Below are positions 1 to 6,346 of a DNA stretch of 26,018 nt, piece by piece. The stretch is from the IMG/VR virus record IMGVR_UViG_3300037585_003076, positions 1-26,018 of that record, one strand, 5' to 3'. The stretch is from a virus. The notes beneath the pieces were generated by a model. It saw nothing but the letters and a program-made list of their open reading frames with translations. It ran no database searches and was not told where the DNA came from. Position 1 is the first letter of the stretch. Each line of letters starts with the position of its first letter. The translations under genes and the position numbers were made by a program.

Positions 1-29
1 AGTGGTCAAAACCTTTAAATAAAAAAATT

Positions 30-683
30 ATGGCATTTAAAATGAACGGCATGAACTTTGGCACAGGAACAGGTTCCGCACTAAAAAAAACAAATGATCT
101 AGCGAAAGCAGGAGCTTCGGCCGCTAAAAATACTAAGACAAATGATCTAGCGAAAGCAGGAGCTTCGGCCGCTAAAAATACTAAGAAATATAAAGAGCTG
201 AGAGAGAAGAGAGAGAAAACACAAGCGACTAAGGATAAAAGGTCTGAGTATACACCTCAAACGCAAACTAGAAAAGATATTAAAACAGATGCTACTCCGC
301 AGAGTACTATGAAAAAATCAGTTTACAAAAAGAACGGGAATGACGATAAAAAGAATGAGACACAAGAAGAACGTGATGCTAAAATAAATCAAAAACTAAC
401 TGACCATTCTAAAAAAGTTAAAGATGCAACCGGTATGGATTTTTCTGATAGTTATATGGGTGGAGAATATAATGAAGATAATGAAGCAGATAGACTGCAT
501 GACGTAAAAGTTCAAGACGCTTATGACTCTAGACCGCCTAATGAAAAAACAGGTGACAAAGGAGGGAACTATTATCATATGGTAAGAGATCCTAAAATGT
601 TAACATCTGGAAATGTTTCACTAGAAAACTACAAAGGTCCAGCGGTTAAAGGAGTTACGCCTGACGACTACGTTCAACCATAA
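30..683 (+). CDS. Lys-rich MAFKM-family phage protein (unknown function)
   Basis: The product is a 217-residue, hydrophilic, Lys/Asp/Glu-rich protein with no signal peptide or membrane segment. Its first residues (MAFKMNGMNFGTGTGSA) closely match the start of the 319-residue protein encoded at 1123, so the two are paralogues or share an N-terminal tag. Residues about 21-52 are two identical 16-residue units caused by a perfect 48-bp duplication. The middle is charged and probably disordered; the C-terminal 70 residues (motifs GGNYYHMVRDP and DDYVQP) look more ordered. The start at 30 is preceded by ATT, like seven other genes here; this frame is open upstream to the window edge, so a longer form cannot be excluded. 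The gene lies 10 bp before the metallopeptidase-like gene. Function is unknown; a virion-internal or head-associated role is only inference from position and charge. Confidence 0.75.
   Translation: MAFKMNGMNFGTGTGSALKKTNDLAKAGASAAKNTKTNDLAKAGASAAKNTKKYKELREKREKTQATKDKRSEYTPQTQTRKDIKTDATPQSTMKKSVYKKNGNDDKKNETQEERDAKINQKLTDHSKKVKDATGMDFSDSYMGGEYNEDNEADRLHDVKVQDAYDSRPPNEKTGDKGGNYYHMVRDPKMLTSGNVSLENYKGPAVKGVTPDDYVQP
90..185. repeat. Perfect 48-bp tandem duplication inside the first MAFKM gene
   Basis: Bases 90-137 and 138-185 are identical. The unit is a multiple of three, so it adds 16 residues (core TNDLAKAGASAAKN) without breaking the frame. The absence of any mismatch, even at third codon positions, indicates a very recent duplication. 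Confidence 0.97.
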
Positions 684-693
684 GTAAACAATT

Positions 694-1089
694 ATGGCAT
701 TTAGACTAGGATCAGAGAGAAGAGACATAAAGGGCTCTAGTAATGTTAGCATAGCAAAAGGAGGGTCATTTAACTCTAGTAATGTTAAAATCATAAACAC
801 CCCTTTAGATAAAGGTACTATAGCAGAAGCTAATAATGACGGTACTATATCTATTAACTCTGAGGCTAAAATTAGTAAACCTCTAATGAAAAGAGTTATT
901 AAACATGAAATGAAGCATCTTAAAGATATGGAAGAAGGTAGAGCAGATTACGGAGAAAATTGGGTGATGTGGGAAGATAACATTTACTTCCGAAGAAATG
1001 GTATGATTGATGGACCAAATGGTAGATTACCTGAAGGACATAAAGATCACCCATGGGAGCAAGAAGCTATTGCTGCCGAAAAAGAATAA
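694..1089 (+). CDS. Small putative zinc metallopeptidase (HExxH)
   Basis: The product is 131 residues. Residues 71-75 are HEMKH, the zincin HExxH motif (two zinc-binding His and a catalytic Glu), inside a predicted helix preceded by MKRVIK. Further on, W121-E122-Q123-E124-A125 resembles the E-x-x-A type helix that supplies a third zinc ligand in small phage and bacterial metallopeptidases. The N-terminal 60 residues (beta-prone, with a GTI...GTISIN pattern) precede the catalytic helix, as in minimal zincins. There is no signal peptide or membrane segment, so it would act in the cytoplasm or in the virion. It begins MAFRL, echoing the MAFKM start of both flanking genes, and starts 10 bp after the upstream gene with ATT before the ATG. 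The substrate is unknown; processing of virion proteins is a guess. The motif is clear, enzymatic activity is inferred. Confidence 0.68.
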   Translation: MAFRLGSERRDIKGSSNVSIAKGGSFNSSNVKIINTPLDKGTIAEANNDGTISINSEAKISKPLMKRVIKHEMKHLKDMEEGRADYGENWVMWEDNIYFRRNGMIDGPNGRLPEGHKDHPWEQEAIAAEKE

Positions 1090-1098
1090 ATAAAAAAA

Positions 1099-1110
1099 TT
1101 AATCGATTAA
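1099..1110. promoter_or_regulatory. CG-centred 12-bp palindrome TTAATCGATTAA
   Basis: This perfect inverted repeat lies in the 33-bp gap before the second MAFKM gene. It resembles the 16-bp palindrome at 17144 (TTAAT, central CG, ATTAA). It could be an operator, but A/T-rich spacers generate such palindromes by chance. Confidence 0.25.
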
Positions 1111-1122
1111 ATATATATACAA

Positions 1123-2082
1123 ATGGCATTTAAAATGAAAGGGTTTAATCCCGGTACTGGGACAGGCATGGGCTCAGCTTTCCATAAAGACGTAACAAAA
1201 ACTATACCACGGAATGATGGTTCGACTAAAACAAAAGATAGAAGGGGTACTCAAACAAAAGAAGTTACTGGTTCACAACCTTTAATGGGTGATGGCGCTA
1301 AAGAAAAAAAGTCTAGTTTTCCAAAGAACAAAGAGCACGAGACATCAGGTAAGTCTAACGTAGGTAGTCACAAAGGAATGGATGACGAGAAAGGTAGAAA
1401 GGTGATGAATGAAAAGAAGGGGAAATATTATGATGATTTTATGGCATCTGACGCTGGTAAAAAACAGTTTAATGCTGACATCAAGAAAAACATGGCGGAT
1501 GGCATGAGCGAAAAAGATGCAGTAGCAGCAGCTCAAAAGGGCTTTACCGAGAGAGAAAGGAAAGCTGTTGGTACTAAAATGAATAGAGATTATTCTTGGG
1601 CCGCTGATTCTAATCTGTCTACTCTTGTAAAACGAAGAAATGAGTTAAGAGATGGTGGCGACACATCTTCTAAAGAATACCAAGAGGTTCAAAATAGAAT
1701 TAACATGTCTTACGGTGATAAAACAAGACATGGTGAAACTTCGGAGACTAAAACGAAAAAAGGTGGTAGAGTTACTGAAACAGTAACCCATACTCCAGGT
1801 GTAGGTACAAAAACTACCAAGATTAAGAAAAACAAAAAGGGTGAAACTACTAAAGTAAAAGAATTTCAAACACACGATGATTACTATGGTGGTGAAAAGC
1901 ACAAAATAAAGCTTAAAGGAGATAAGGTAGATAATGCGAAATATACTGATAAAGGTAATTTGGACCACGACACTGGTGAAACTACTAAAGAAAAAAAGCA
2001 AAAGCAGTACAGAGACACTAAATTTGGTCAAAGTAAAGTAGGTCAACTTTTTGTTAAGAAAAGTAGGAGAAAAAAGAAGTAG
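1123..2082 (+). CDS. Large Lys-rich MAFKM-family phage protein (unknown function)
   Basis: The product is 319 residues, very rich in Lys, Thr and Gly, strongly basic at the C-terminus (ends FVKKSRRKKK) and probably largely disordered. The N-terminus MAFKMKGFNPGTGTGMGSA matches the protein at 30. Residues about 100-150 (FMASDAGKKQFNADIKKNM then ERERKAVGTKMNRDY) look helical. A Thr/Lys-rich stretch near residues 205-245 (GGRVTETVTHTPGVGTKTTK) is repetitive. No catalytic motif is visible. A strongly basic, disordered protein is compatible with nucleic-acid binding or a head-internal protein, but this is inference. The start has an A-rich leader (ATATACAA before ATG) rather than the ATT-ATG context used by several other genes. 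It is followed 46 bp later by groEL. Confidence 0.75.
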   Translation: MAFKMKGFNPGTGTGMGSAFHKDVTKTIPRNDGSTKTKDRRGTQTKEVTGSQPLMGDGAKEKKSSFPKNKEHETSGKSNVGSHKGMDDEKGRKVMNEKKGKYYDDFMASDAGKKQFNADIKKNMADGMSEKDAVAAAQKGFTERERKAVGTKMNRDYSWAADSNLSTLVKRRNELRDGGDTSSKEYQEVQNRINMSYGDKTRHGETSETKTKKGGRVTETVTHTPGVGTKTTKIKKNKKGETTKVKEFQTHDDYYGGEKHKIKLKGDKVDNAKYTDKGNLDHDTGETTKEKKQKQYRDTKFGQSKVGQLFVKKSRRKKK

Positions 2083-2128
2083 AACTTTAAATCTACAACA
2101 AATATAATTTAATTAAATCAAATACATT

Positions 2129-3694
2129 ATGGAATACAACTTACCAAGCGAATTGGTTAAGAACTTAGACTTCGGTGGTGAAGCTAAAGAAAGAGTTATC
2201 ACCGGAGTTAATAAGTTAGCCCAAGCTGTTAAATCAACATTAGGCGCATCAGGTAAATGCGTTATTTACGAAGATGGTAGAGGCAAGCCGGTCATTACAA
2301 AAGATGGAGTAACCGTTGCAGAAAGCGTAGTCTTATATGACCCGGTCGAAAATATGGGTGCAACACTCATAAAAGAAGCTGCCAGAAATACAGTAAAAGA
2401 TGCTGGTGATGGTACAACAACCGCCACAGTATTAGCAGAGGCAATAATCAAGCAAGTAGACGCTGCGGTCGCAGATGGTCTTACAATCAGAGAAATTAAA
2501 GATGGAGTAACAGAAACACTAGATAGTGTCATTGGCTATTTAAATGATATAGCTATTGATGTAGAAGGTGATATGCTTAAATCTGTTAGTGCTATATCTT
2601 GTAACAATGATCATGAGTTAGGAGCTATTATAGCTGAGGCTTATGATAAAGTTGGGAAGAATGGTGTAGTACTTATGGAGGAAAGTGAATCAGAGGATAC
2701 ATACGTTGATATAGTTGACGGTGTTAAAATAGATTGCGCTATGACTTCTCCACATTTTGTTACTAATACCGAAAAACAAACGTGTGAATTAGATAAACCA
2801 TTAGTTTTTATATGTTCATCTGAAATACCTAATGTTCGTAAAATACAGTCAATATTAGAATATGTTATAAAGAACAATAGGTCTTTACTAATTGTAGCAC
2901 CAGTAGCACAGCAAGTTAAAGCTGCTCTACTTATGAATAAAGTAAAAGGTACTATAAAAGTTAATGTTATTGACTTACCAGGCTTTGGTCCTACTAAAAA
3001 AGATGCTACAGAAGATTTAGCTATATTAACTGGAGCTACAGTACTTAATGAAGAACTTGGTGATGATTTAGATTTGATGAAACCTGAACATTTAGGTGAA
3101 GCTGATTTTTCTGTTACTGATGATAAAAACACAGTACTAACGTTAGAAGGTATGACTGATGATATTGAAGATAGAATAGATGAGTTAAACAAACATATAT
3201 CTGAAGAACAAAATGATTATATAAAAAGAAAACTAGAAGATAGATTAGCTATGTTATCAGGTAGTGTAGGTATAATAAGAGTAGGTGCTAACTCTAAGGT
3301 TGAGTTAAAAGAAAAGAAAGATAGAGTAGAAGATGCTATATATGCTACTAAAGCTGCATTACAAGAAGGTATTGTTCCAGGTGGTGGTATTGCATTATTA
3401 AACGCATCTCAAAAAATTTCGACCAGCAAAGCTGGTGAAGTGTTACTTAATGCTTTATCTTCTCCATATGAAGTAATTATGGACAATGCTGGATTAATGA
3501 TGAATCCTAGTAATCTAAAAGAAGGTTATGGTTGTAACGTAATAGATGGAACGTTTCCTAATATGGTACGTGAAGGAATAATAGACCCAGTACTTGTAAC
3601 TAAATCTGCACTTAAGAACGCTGTAAGTGTAGCATTAACTATAATGTCAGCAGATTGTGTAATCTCAAATATAAGAGTAAATGAAGGCAGTTAA
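2129..3694 (+). CDS. groEL: Phage group I chaperonin GroEL
   Basis: The product is a 521-residue Cpn60. These proteins form ATP-driven ring complexes that enclose and fold client proteins with a GroES lid. Equatorial signatures are intact: TKDGVTVA (residues 57-64) and AGDGTTTATVLAEA (92-105), with D59 and D94 matching E. coli D52 and D87. RVEDAIYATKAALQEGIVPGGG (399-420) carries D402, matching the catalytic D398, and GIIDP (483-487) carries the nucleotide-pocket Asp (D486). The apical domain (about 195-380) keeps hydrophobic helices of the client/GroES-binding type (QSILEYVIK; VKAALLMNKVKG) and the LPGFGP loop. It is slightly shorter than the bacterial protein and lacks the Gly-Gly-Met tail, ending VNEGS. 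The start follows ATT. The last 14 bases overlap groES. GC is about 42% before roughly 2525 and about 30% after. Likely clients are capsid or tail proteins (inference). Confidence 0.97.
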   Translation: MEYNLPSELVKNLDFGGEAKERVITGVNKLAQAVKSTLGASGKCVIYEDGRGKPVITKDGVTVAESVVLYDPVENMGATLIKEAARNTVKDAGDGTTTATVLAEAIIKQVDAAVADGLTIREIKDGVTETLDSVIGYLNDIAIDVEGDMLKSVSAISCNNDHELGAIIAEAYDKVGKNGVVLMEESESEDTYVDIVDGVKIDCAMTSPHFVTNTEKQTCELDKPLVFICSSEIPNVRKIQSILEYVIKNNRSLLIVAPVAQQVKAALLMNKVKGTIKVNVIDLPGFGPTKKDATEDLAILTGATVLNEELGDDLDLMKPEHLGEADFSVTDDKNTVLTLEGMTDDIEDRIDELNKHISEEQNDYIKRKLEDRLAMLSGSVGIIRVGANSKVELKEKKDRVEDAIYATKAALQEGIVPGGGIALLNASQKISTSKAGEVLLNALSSPYEVIMDNAGLMMNPSNLKEGYGCNVIDGTFPNMVREGIIDPVLVTKSALKNAVSVALTIMSADCVISNIRVNEGS

Positions 3695-3938
3695 TGACTA
3701 CGTTATAGTTGATATAGTAAAAGAAGGGCCAAAGAAAGTCGGAGGCTTTATATTAACAGACGAAACAGATGAAACAAACCGATATAGAAAAGCTAGTATT
3801 ATTTCTGTTGGAAACCTTGTGGAAGTGGTTAAAACTGGGGATACTATATACTATGATGCTATTGCTGGTCATGATATTAGTTACAATGATAGTATGTACC
3901 GGGTAATACGATCTAGGGATATAGTTATAGTAGAATAA
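3681..3938 (+). CDS. groES: Phage co-chaperonin GroES (Cpn10)
   Basis: The product is 85 residues, somewhat shorter than typical bacterial GroES (about 95-97). It forms the lid that caps GroEL. The start VNDYVIV (4-10) matches the first strand of the Cpn10 barrel. Residues 14-33 form the mobile loop, with GGFILT (21-26) where E. coli has GGIVLT, so the hydrophobic tripeptide that docks on GroEL is kept as FIL. SVGN (42-45), TGDTIYY (52-58) and the end MYRVIRSRDIVIVE (72-85) match the VGDxVxF and 'DIL' strands. The part that forms the roof of the dome is short. The gene overlaps groEL by 14 bases and comes after it, the reverse of the usual bacterial groES-groEL order; translational coupling would match their amounts. 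No terminator follows directly; a hairpin without a T run lies 19 bp on. Confidence 0.93.
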   Translation: MKAVNDYVIVDIVKEGPKKVGGFILTDETDETNRYRKASIISVGNLVEVVKTGDTIYYDAIAGHDISYNDSMYRVIRSRDIVIVE

Positions 3939-3956
3939 TTACTATTCGCTAAAAAC

Positions 3957-3985
3957 GTGTAATCTCTATTAAAGAGATTATACAC
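3957..3985. promoter_or_regulatory. Hairpin in the spacer after groES
   Basis: The 8-bp stem TAATCTCT/AGAGATTA (3960-3967 and 3973-3980) has a 5-base loop ATTAA and a further GTG/CAC helix (3957-3959 and 3983-3985) after a two-base bulge. No T run follows on the + strand, so it is not a classic terminator in the direction of the genes; on the - strand the arm is followed by TTTTT. It sits in the 117-bp spacer between groES and the next structural gene and could be an RNA-processing, mRNA-stability or terminator element. Confidence 0.5.
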
Positions 3986-4035
3986 AAACCATAACCCACA
4001 ATCCGGGAACAAAAAATCATAAACAAATTATTAAT

Positions 4036-4058
4036 AACTTAAAAAATTTAAAATTATG
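4036..4058 (+). promoter_or_regulatory. A/T-rich translation leader shared with the capsid gene
   Basis: These 23 bases, ending at the start codon, match the 23 bases before and including the capsid ATG (14664-14686) at 21 positions: AACTT, then an A-run, TTTA and AATTATG. There is no Shine-Dalgarno. The likely role is ribosome recruitment for strongly expressed genes, as with A-rich leaders in Bacteroidota; the role is inferred. Confidence 0.5.
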
Positions 4059-4814
4059 AGCAAATATGTTTATATAAAAACAAGCGACAATAACGCTTAC
4101 ATGAATACAGCCGATAACTTTAGAGGAGCTGTACATAGTGGTAACACAACTGTAGATCTTTACTTTAATGCTGCGGGTAGTGGTGTTGAAGGAGCTTTTG
4201 ATAATATCACGTTAAATATAACCGCTGCAAAAGAGCAAGAGGTTATGGATAACATTGGTGGTGCTTTAGCTGGAACACATTCAAAAGGAATGATTGTTAT
4301 AGCTGATGACGTTGCAGGCGAATACGTTAATGGTAACATTACGTCTGTTGATGCTTTTGCATTAGCTTCAACTGGAACATTAATGAAAGCTAATGTACAA
4401 GGCGCAGTAACAGCCGATGCTACTTTAACTGCTTCTGATTCAGGAAAAACGTTTGTATTTACAGATGCTGCAGCAATATTAACTTTACCAGATTCTGGTG
4501 CTGGAGATATTGTTGGTTGGACTGCTACATTCATTTCTAATTTCCAAGGAACTGGTCAAGAGGTTATATGTGCTGATACAACTAATGAAAAAATAATTGG
4601 TGCACTAGTGGTTGCTGATACTGATGACATAACGTCAGCGGGAACATTTACTGCAGAAGCTGGTCAAAGTTTTTCATCTGTAGAAATCACAGGTACAACT
4701 GAAGGTGAACCAGGGTGTATATGGAAATTAACAAACATTGCAGCCGACGTTTGGTTTATTGAAGGTACTATGTTATCTGCTGGTACTTCAGCTACTCCAT
4801 TCGCTACTTCATAA
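4056..4814 (+). CDS. Putative virion surface/decoration protein, beta-rich
   Basis: The product is 252 residues, rich in Ala, Thr, Gly and Val, acidic, with almost no Lys/Arg in the C-terminal half. Two parts are suggested. Residues 1-90 (YIKTSDNNAYMNTADNF ... LTLNITAAKEQEVMDNIGGAL type pattern) resemble small phage head-associated domains. Residues 110-252 carry TLTASDSGKTFVFTDAAAIL then TLPDSGAGDIVGWTATFISN, a pattern seen in beta-sandwich domains of phage decoration proteins and fibres (LTxxDSGKTF...TLP...G). There are no membrane segments or catalytic motifs. It shares its leader with the capsid gene, consistent with an abundant virion component. It opens the 4056-7508 cluster and lies 6 bp before the winged-helix gene. 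A head fibre or capsid decoration role is inference. Confidence 0.6.
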   Translation: MSKYVYIKTSDNNAYMNTADNFRGAVHSGNTTVDLYFNAAGSGVEGAFDNITLNITAAKEQEVMDNIGGALAGTHSKGMIVIADDVAGEYVNGNITSVDAFALASTGTLMKANVQGAVTADATLTASDSGKTFVFTDAAAILTLPDSGAGDIVGWTATFISNFQGTGQEVICADTTNEKIIGALVVADTDDITSAGTFTAEAGQSFSSVEITGTTEGEPGCIWKLTNIAADVWFIEGTMLSAGTSATPFATS

Positions 4815-4820
4815 TAGCAA

Positions 4821-5261
4821 ATGCGATTAACAAGTCACGATTTACGTGATTTACAAATCCTTAAGTATTACAGGCTCGTTAGAAAATGGGCCTGTAAGAC
4901 TTACGGGTTAACAGACGCAGATCTAGAACTTCTTATTTACTTAGATTGTAAAGGAAGATTTACGCGTCAAGAATTTATCGACGGTACATATACCATGAGT
5001 TGGGATAAGAACCGTTGGGAGAAATTAAAGAGGAATGGTTGGATAGAAACGTGGAGACACAGAAACAGAACAACCATCAAATACTCTGTATTCAAAACCT
5101 CTTTTAAATGCTCACACTTAATTAGTAGGATATACCGAATATTATTAGGAGAGGAGGATATACCTACTTCGGGAAAGAGTGTGTTTTTTAATAACCAATC
5201 ATACACTGATAAGGTCATGAATAAGTCTATCGATGATATGATAAAAGATAATGAAAGATGA
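4821..5261 (+). CDS. MarR-like winged helix-turn-helix protein
   Basis: The product is 146 residues. LTDADLELLIYLDCKGRFT (30-48) fits the MarR-type helix that precedes the HTH, residues about 48-72 (RQEFIDG...SWDKNRWEKLKRNGW) fit the HTH and recognition helix, and GWIETW-RHRNRTTIKYSV (73-90) fits a two-stranded wing ahead of a C-terminal helix (SHLISRIYRILLGEED). The N-terminal helix (DLQILKYYRLVRKWACKTYG) is of the dimerisation type. The fold would bind DNA and act as a transcription regulator, or it may be a structural or packaging protein that reuses the fold. Its ATGA stop/start overlap with the holin gene couples the two. GC is about 38-43% over much of the gene, above its neighbours. 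The fold assignment is from pattern only; the DNA target is unknown. Confidence 0.6.
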   Translation: MRLTSHDLRDLQILKYYRLVRKWACKTYGLTDADLELLIYLDCKGRFTRQEFIDGTYTMSWDKNRWEKLKRNGWIETWRHRNRTTIKYSVFKTSFKCSHLISRIYRILLGEEDIPTSGKSVFFNNQSYTDKVMNKSIDDMIKDNER

Positions 5262-5686
5262 TAAAAAATTTAGTAGGTGGCTTATTCGGTAAAGTAGTAG
5301 AAAATGCAGAAGGAATACTTGATAAAGTTATTACAACAGACAAAGAGCGAGATGAAGCCAAGCTCGCGCTTAAAAGATTATTACTCGAGGCCGAAGCTGA
5401 AGCTTTCGCGAAAGAAGTCGAAGACAGAAAGAGCGCTAGAGATATGTATAAAGACGATGCACTTATTCAAAAGATACTTGCCACACTCTTCACGGTAGCG
5501 TATTTCGCTTTAAGTTTCGTAATGTTTAGATTCTTCATGATGGGTGATATAGACCTAGGAGAATTCGAAATAAGCTTTATATCAACAATATTCGGTGCTA
5601 TGAGTGCTAAGGTAAATACGGTTGTCGATTTCTTTTTCGGCGGATCGTCTAAGAAAAATGAACAACAACAAATAAATAATAAATAA
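5258..5686 (+). CDS. Holin-like membrane protein
   Basis: The product is 142 residues. Residues about 28-62 form a charged amphipathic helix (TTDKERDEAKLALKRLLLEAE) ending in the motif EVEDRKSARDMYKDD (53-67). Two hydrophobic segments follow, about 69-94 (LATLFTVAYFALSFVMFRFF) and 104-128 (ISFISTIFGAMSAKVNTVVDFFFGG), then a short polar tail rich in Lys and Gln. This is the layout of phage holins of the GTA-type '3TM' family, whose members contain the DRKSAR motif before the membrane segments. Holins open the inner membrane at the set time of lysis. No endolysin is visible next to it. The start overlaps the winged-helix gene by four bases. GC reaches 45-50% in 5341-5460, clearly above the surrounding structural genes. 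Confidence 0.75.
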   Translation: MIKNLVGGLFGKVVENAEGILDKVITTDKERDEAKLALKRLLLEAEAEAFAKEVEDRKSARDMYKDDALIQKILATLFTVAYFALSFVMFRFFMMGDIDLGEFEISFISTIFGAMSAKVNTVVDFFFGGSSKKNEQQQINNK

Positions 5687-6346
5687 ATGGGAATAAATTC
5701 AACAGAAGTTTCATACGGCTTCGGACAATTTGGTAGTGCAATAACAGATAGTACTTCAGCAAGATTATTACCACCAGAAGGTTTAGTTATAGTAGCTATA
5801 ACATCTTTAGAAGCTGCTACATTTGACGCTTCTGGAGGTTTAGTAGCTGAATTAAATACTGATAATCCAGGTGGGATATCAGTTTCTAATTATATAACAA
5901 CTGAATCAGCGGCTCATGGAACTGGTGAAATAACAGATACAGATCCACATACTGGAGGTAGTGCTACTGGAACTGGTGGCGTAACAGGTGTAATAACTAC
6001 TAACGCTGATATGTTAGCAGCAGGTGTAAAACCTGGAATGCTTGTTCACACTGACGCTAACACAATGCTGCCTTATAGTTTGACAGATCCTTTTATAGTT
6101 AAAGCTGTAACTAGCACAACGTTTACTGTTACTAAAGGTGATTATAGATCAGCTGCTGTCGCACCAGGCGCGGCTGCTGCAGACGGAGATAATAAAGCTT
6201 GCTTCTTTTATACTGAACATGGGCAAGGACACGGTGGTTTAGAAATGGATGCTTCTGATTCAATTCCAGTTGGTGTAACTATTTACGGTAGATGGACAGA
6301 GTTAGATTTAGCAGGTGGTAGAGTAATAGCATACTTTGGAAAATAA
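5687..6346 (+). CDS. Putative phage virion structural protein, Gly/Thr-rich
   Basis: The product is 219 residues, starting MGINSTEVSYGFGQFGSA and ending VGVTIYGRWTELDLAGGRVIAYFGK. The opening and the 'GVTIYGRWT' closing beta strands are patterns I associate with small virion proteins of marine tailed phages. The middle (about 70-100) is Gly/Thr/His-rich and low-complexity (HGTGEITDTDPHTGGSATGT). There are no membrane segments or enzyme motifs. The start is immediately after the holin stop, and its own stop overlaps the next start (TAATG). It probably forms part of the capsid or tail surface together with the two downstream jelly-roll proteins; this is inferred from order and composition. Confidence 0.55.
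   Translation: MGINSTEVSYGFGQFGSAITDSTSARLLPPEGLVIVAITSLEAATFDASGGLVAELNTDNPGGISVSNYITTESAAHGTGEITDTDPHTGGSATGTGGVTGVITTNADMLAAGVKPGMLVHTDANTMLPYSLTDPFIVKAVTSTTFTVTKGDYRSAAVAPGAAAADGDNKACFFYTEHGQGHGGLEMDASDSIPVGVTIYGRWTELDLAGGRVIAYFGK

Noticed and set aside
1-29. Possible end of an upstream gene (frames with TAA at 16-18 or 20-22).
   Set aside because: Too short to choose between the frames or support any gene.
396-578. Minus-strand open frame of 60 codons; similar minus-strand frames occur under groEL, the portal and the tail gene.
   Set aside because: They lie wholly opposite well-supported + genes, give low-complexity Ser/Phe/Leu-rich products and have no credible start context.
2107-2118. 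Palindrome ATTTAATTAAAT before groEL as an operator.
   Set aside because: It is made only of A and T in an A/T-rich spacer and has no second copy with a distinctive core.
5304-5498. Plus-strand 64-codon frame inside the holin gene, which could suggest an embedded lysis gene.
   Set aside because: It has no leader, no membrane segment or lipobox, and arises from the higher GC of the holin gene.
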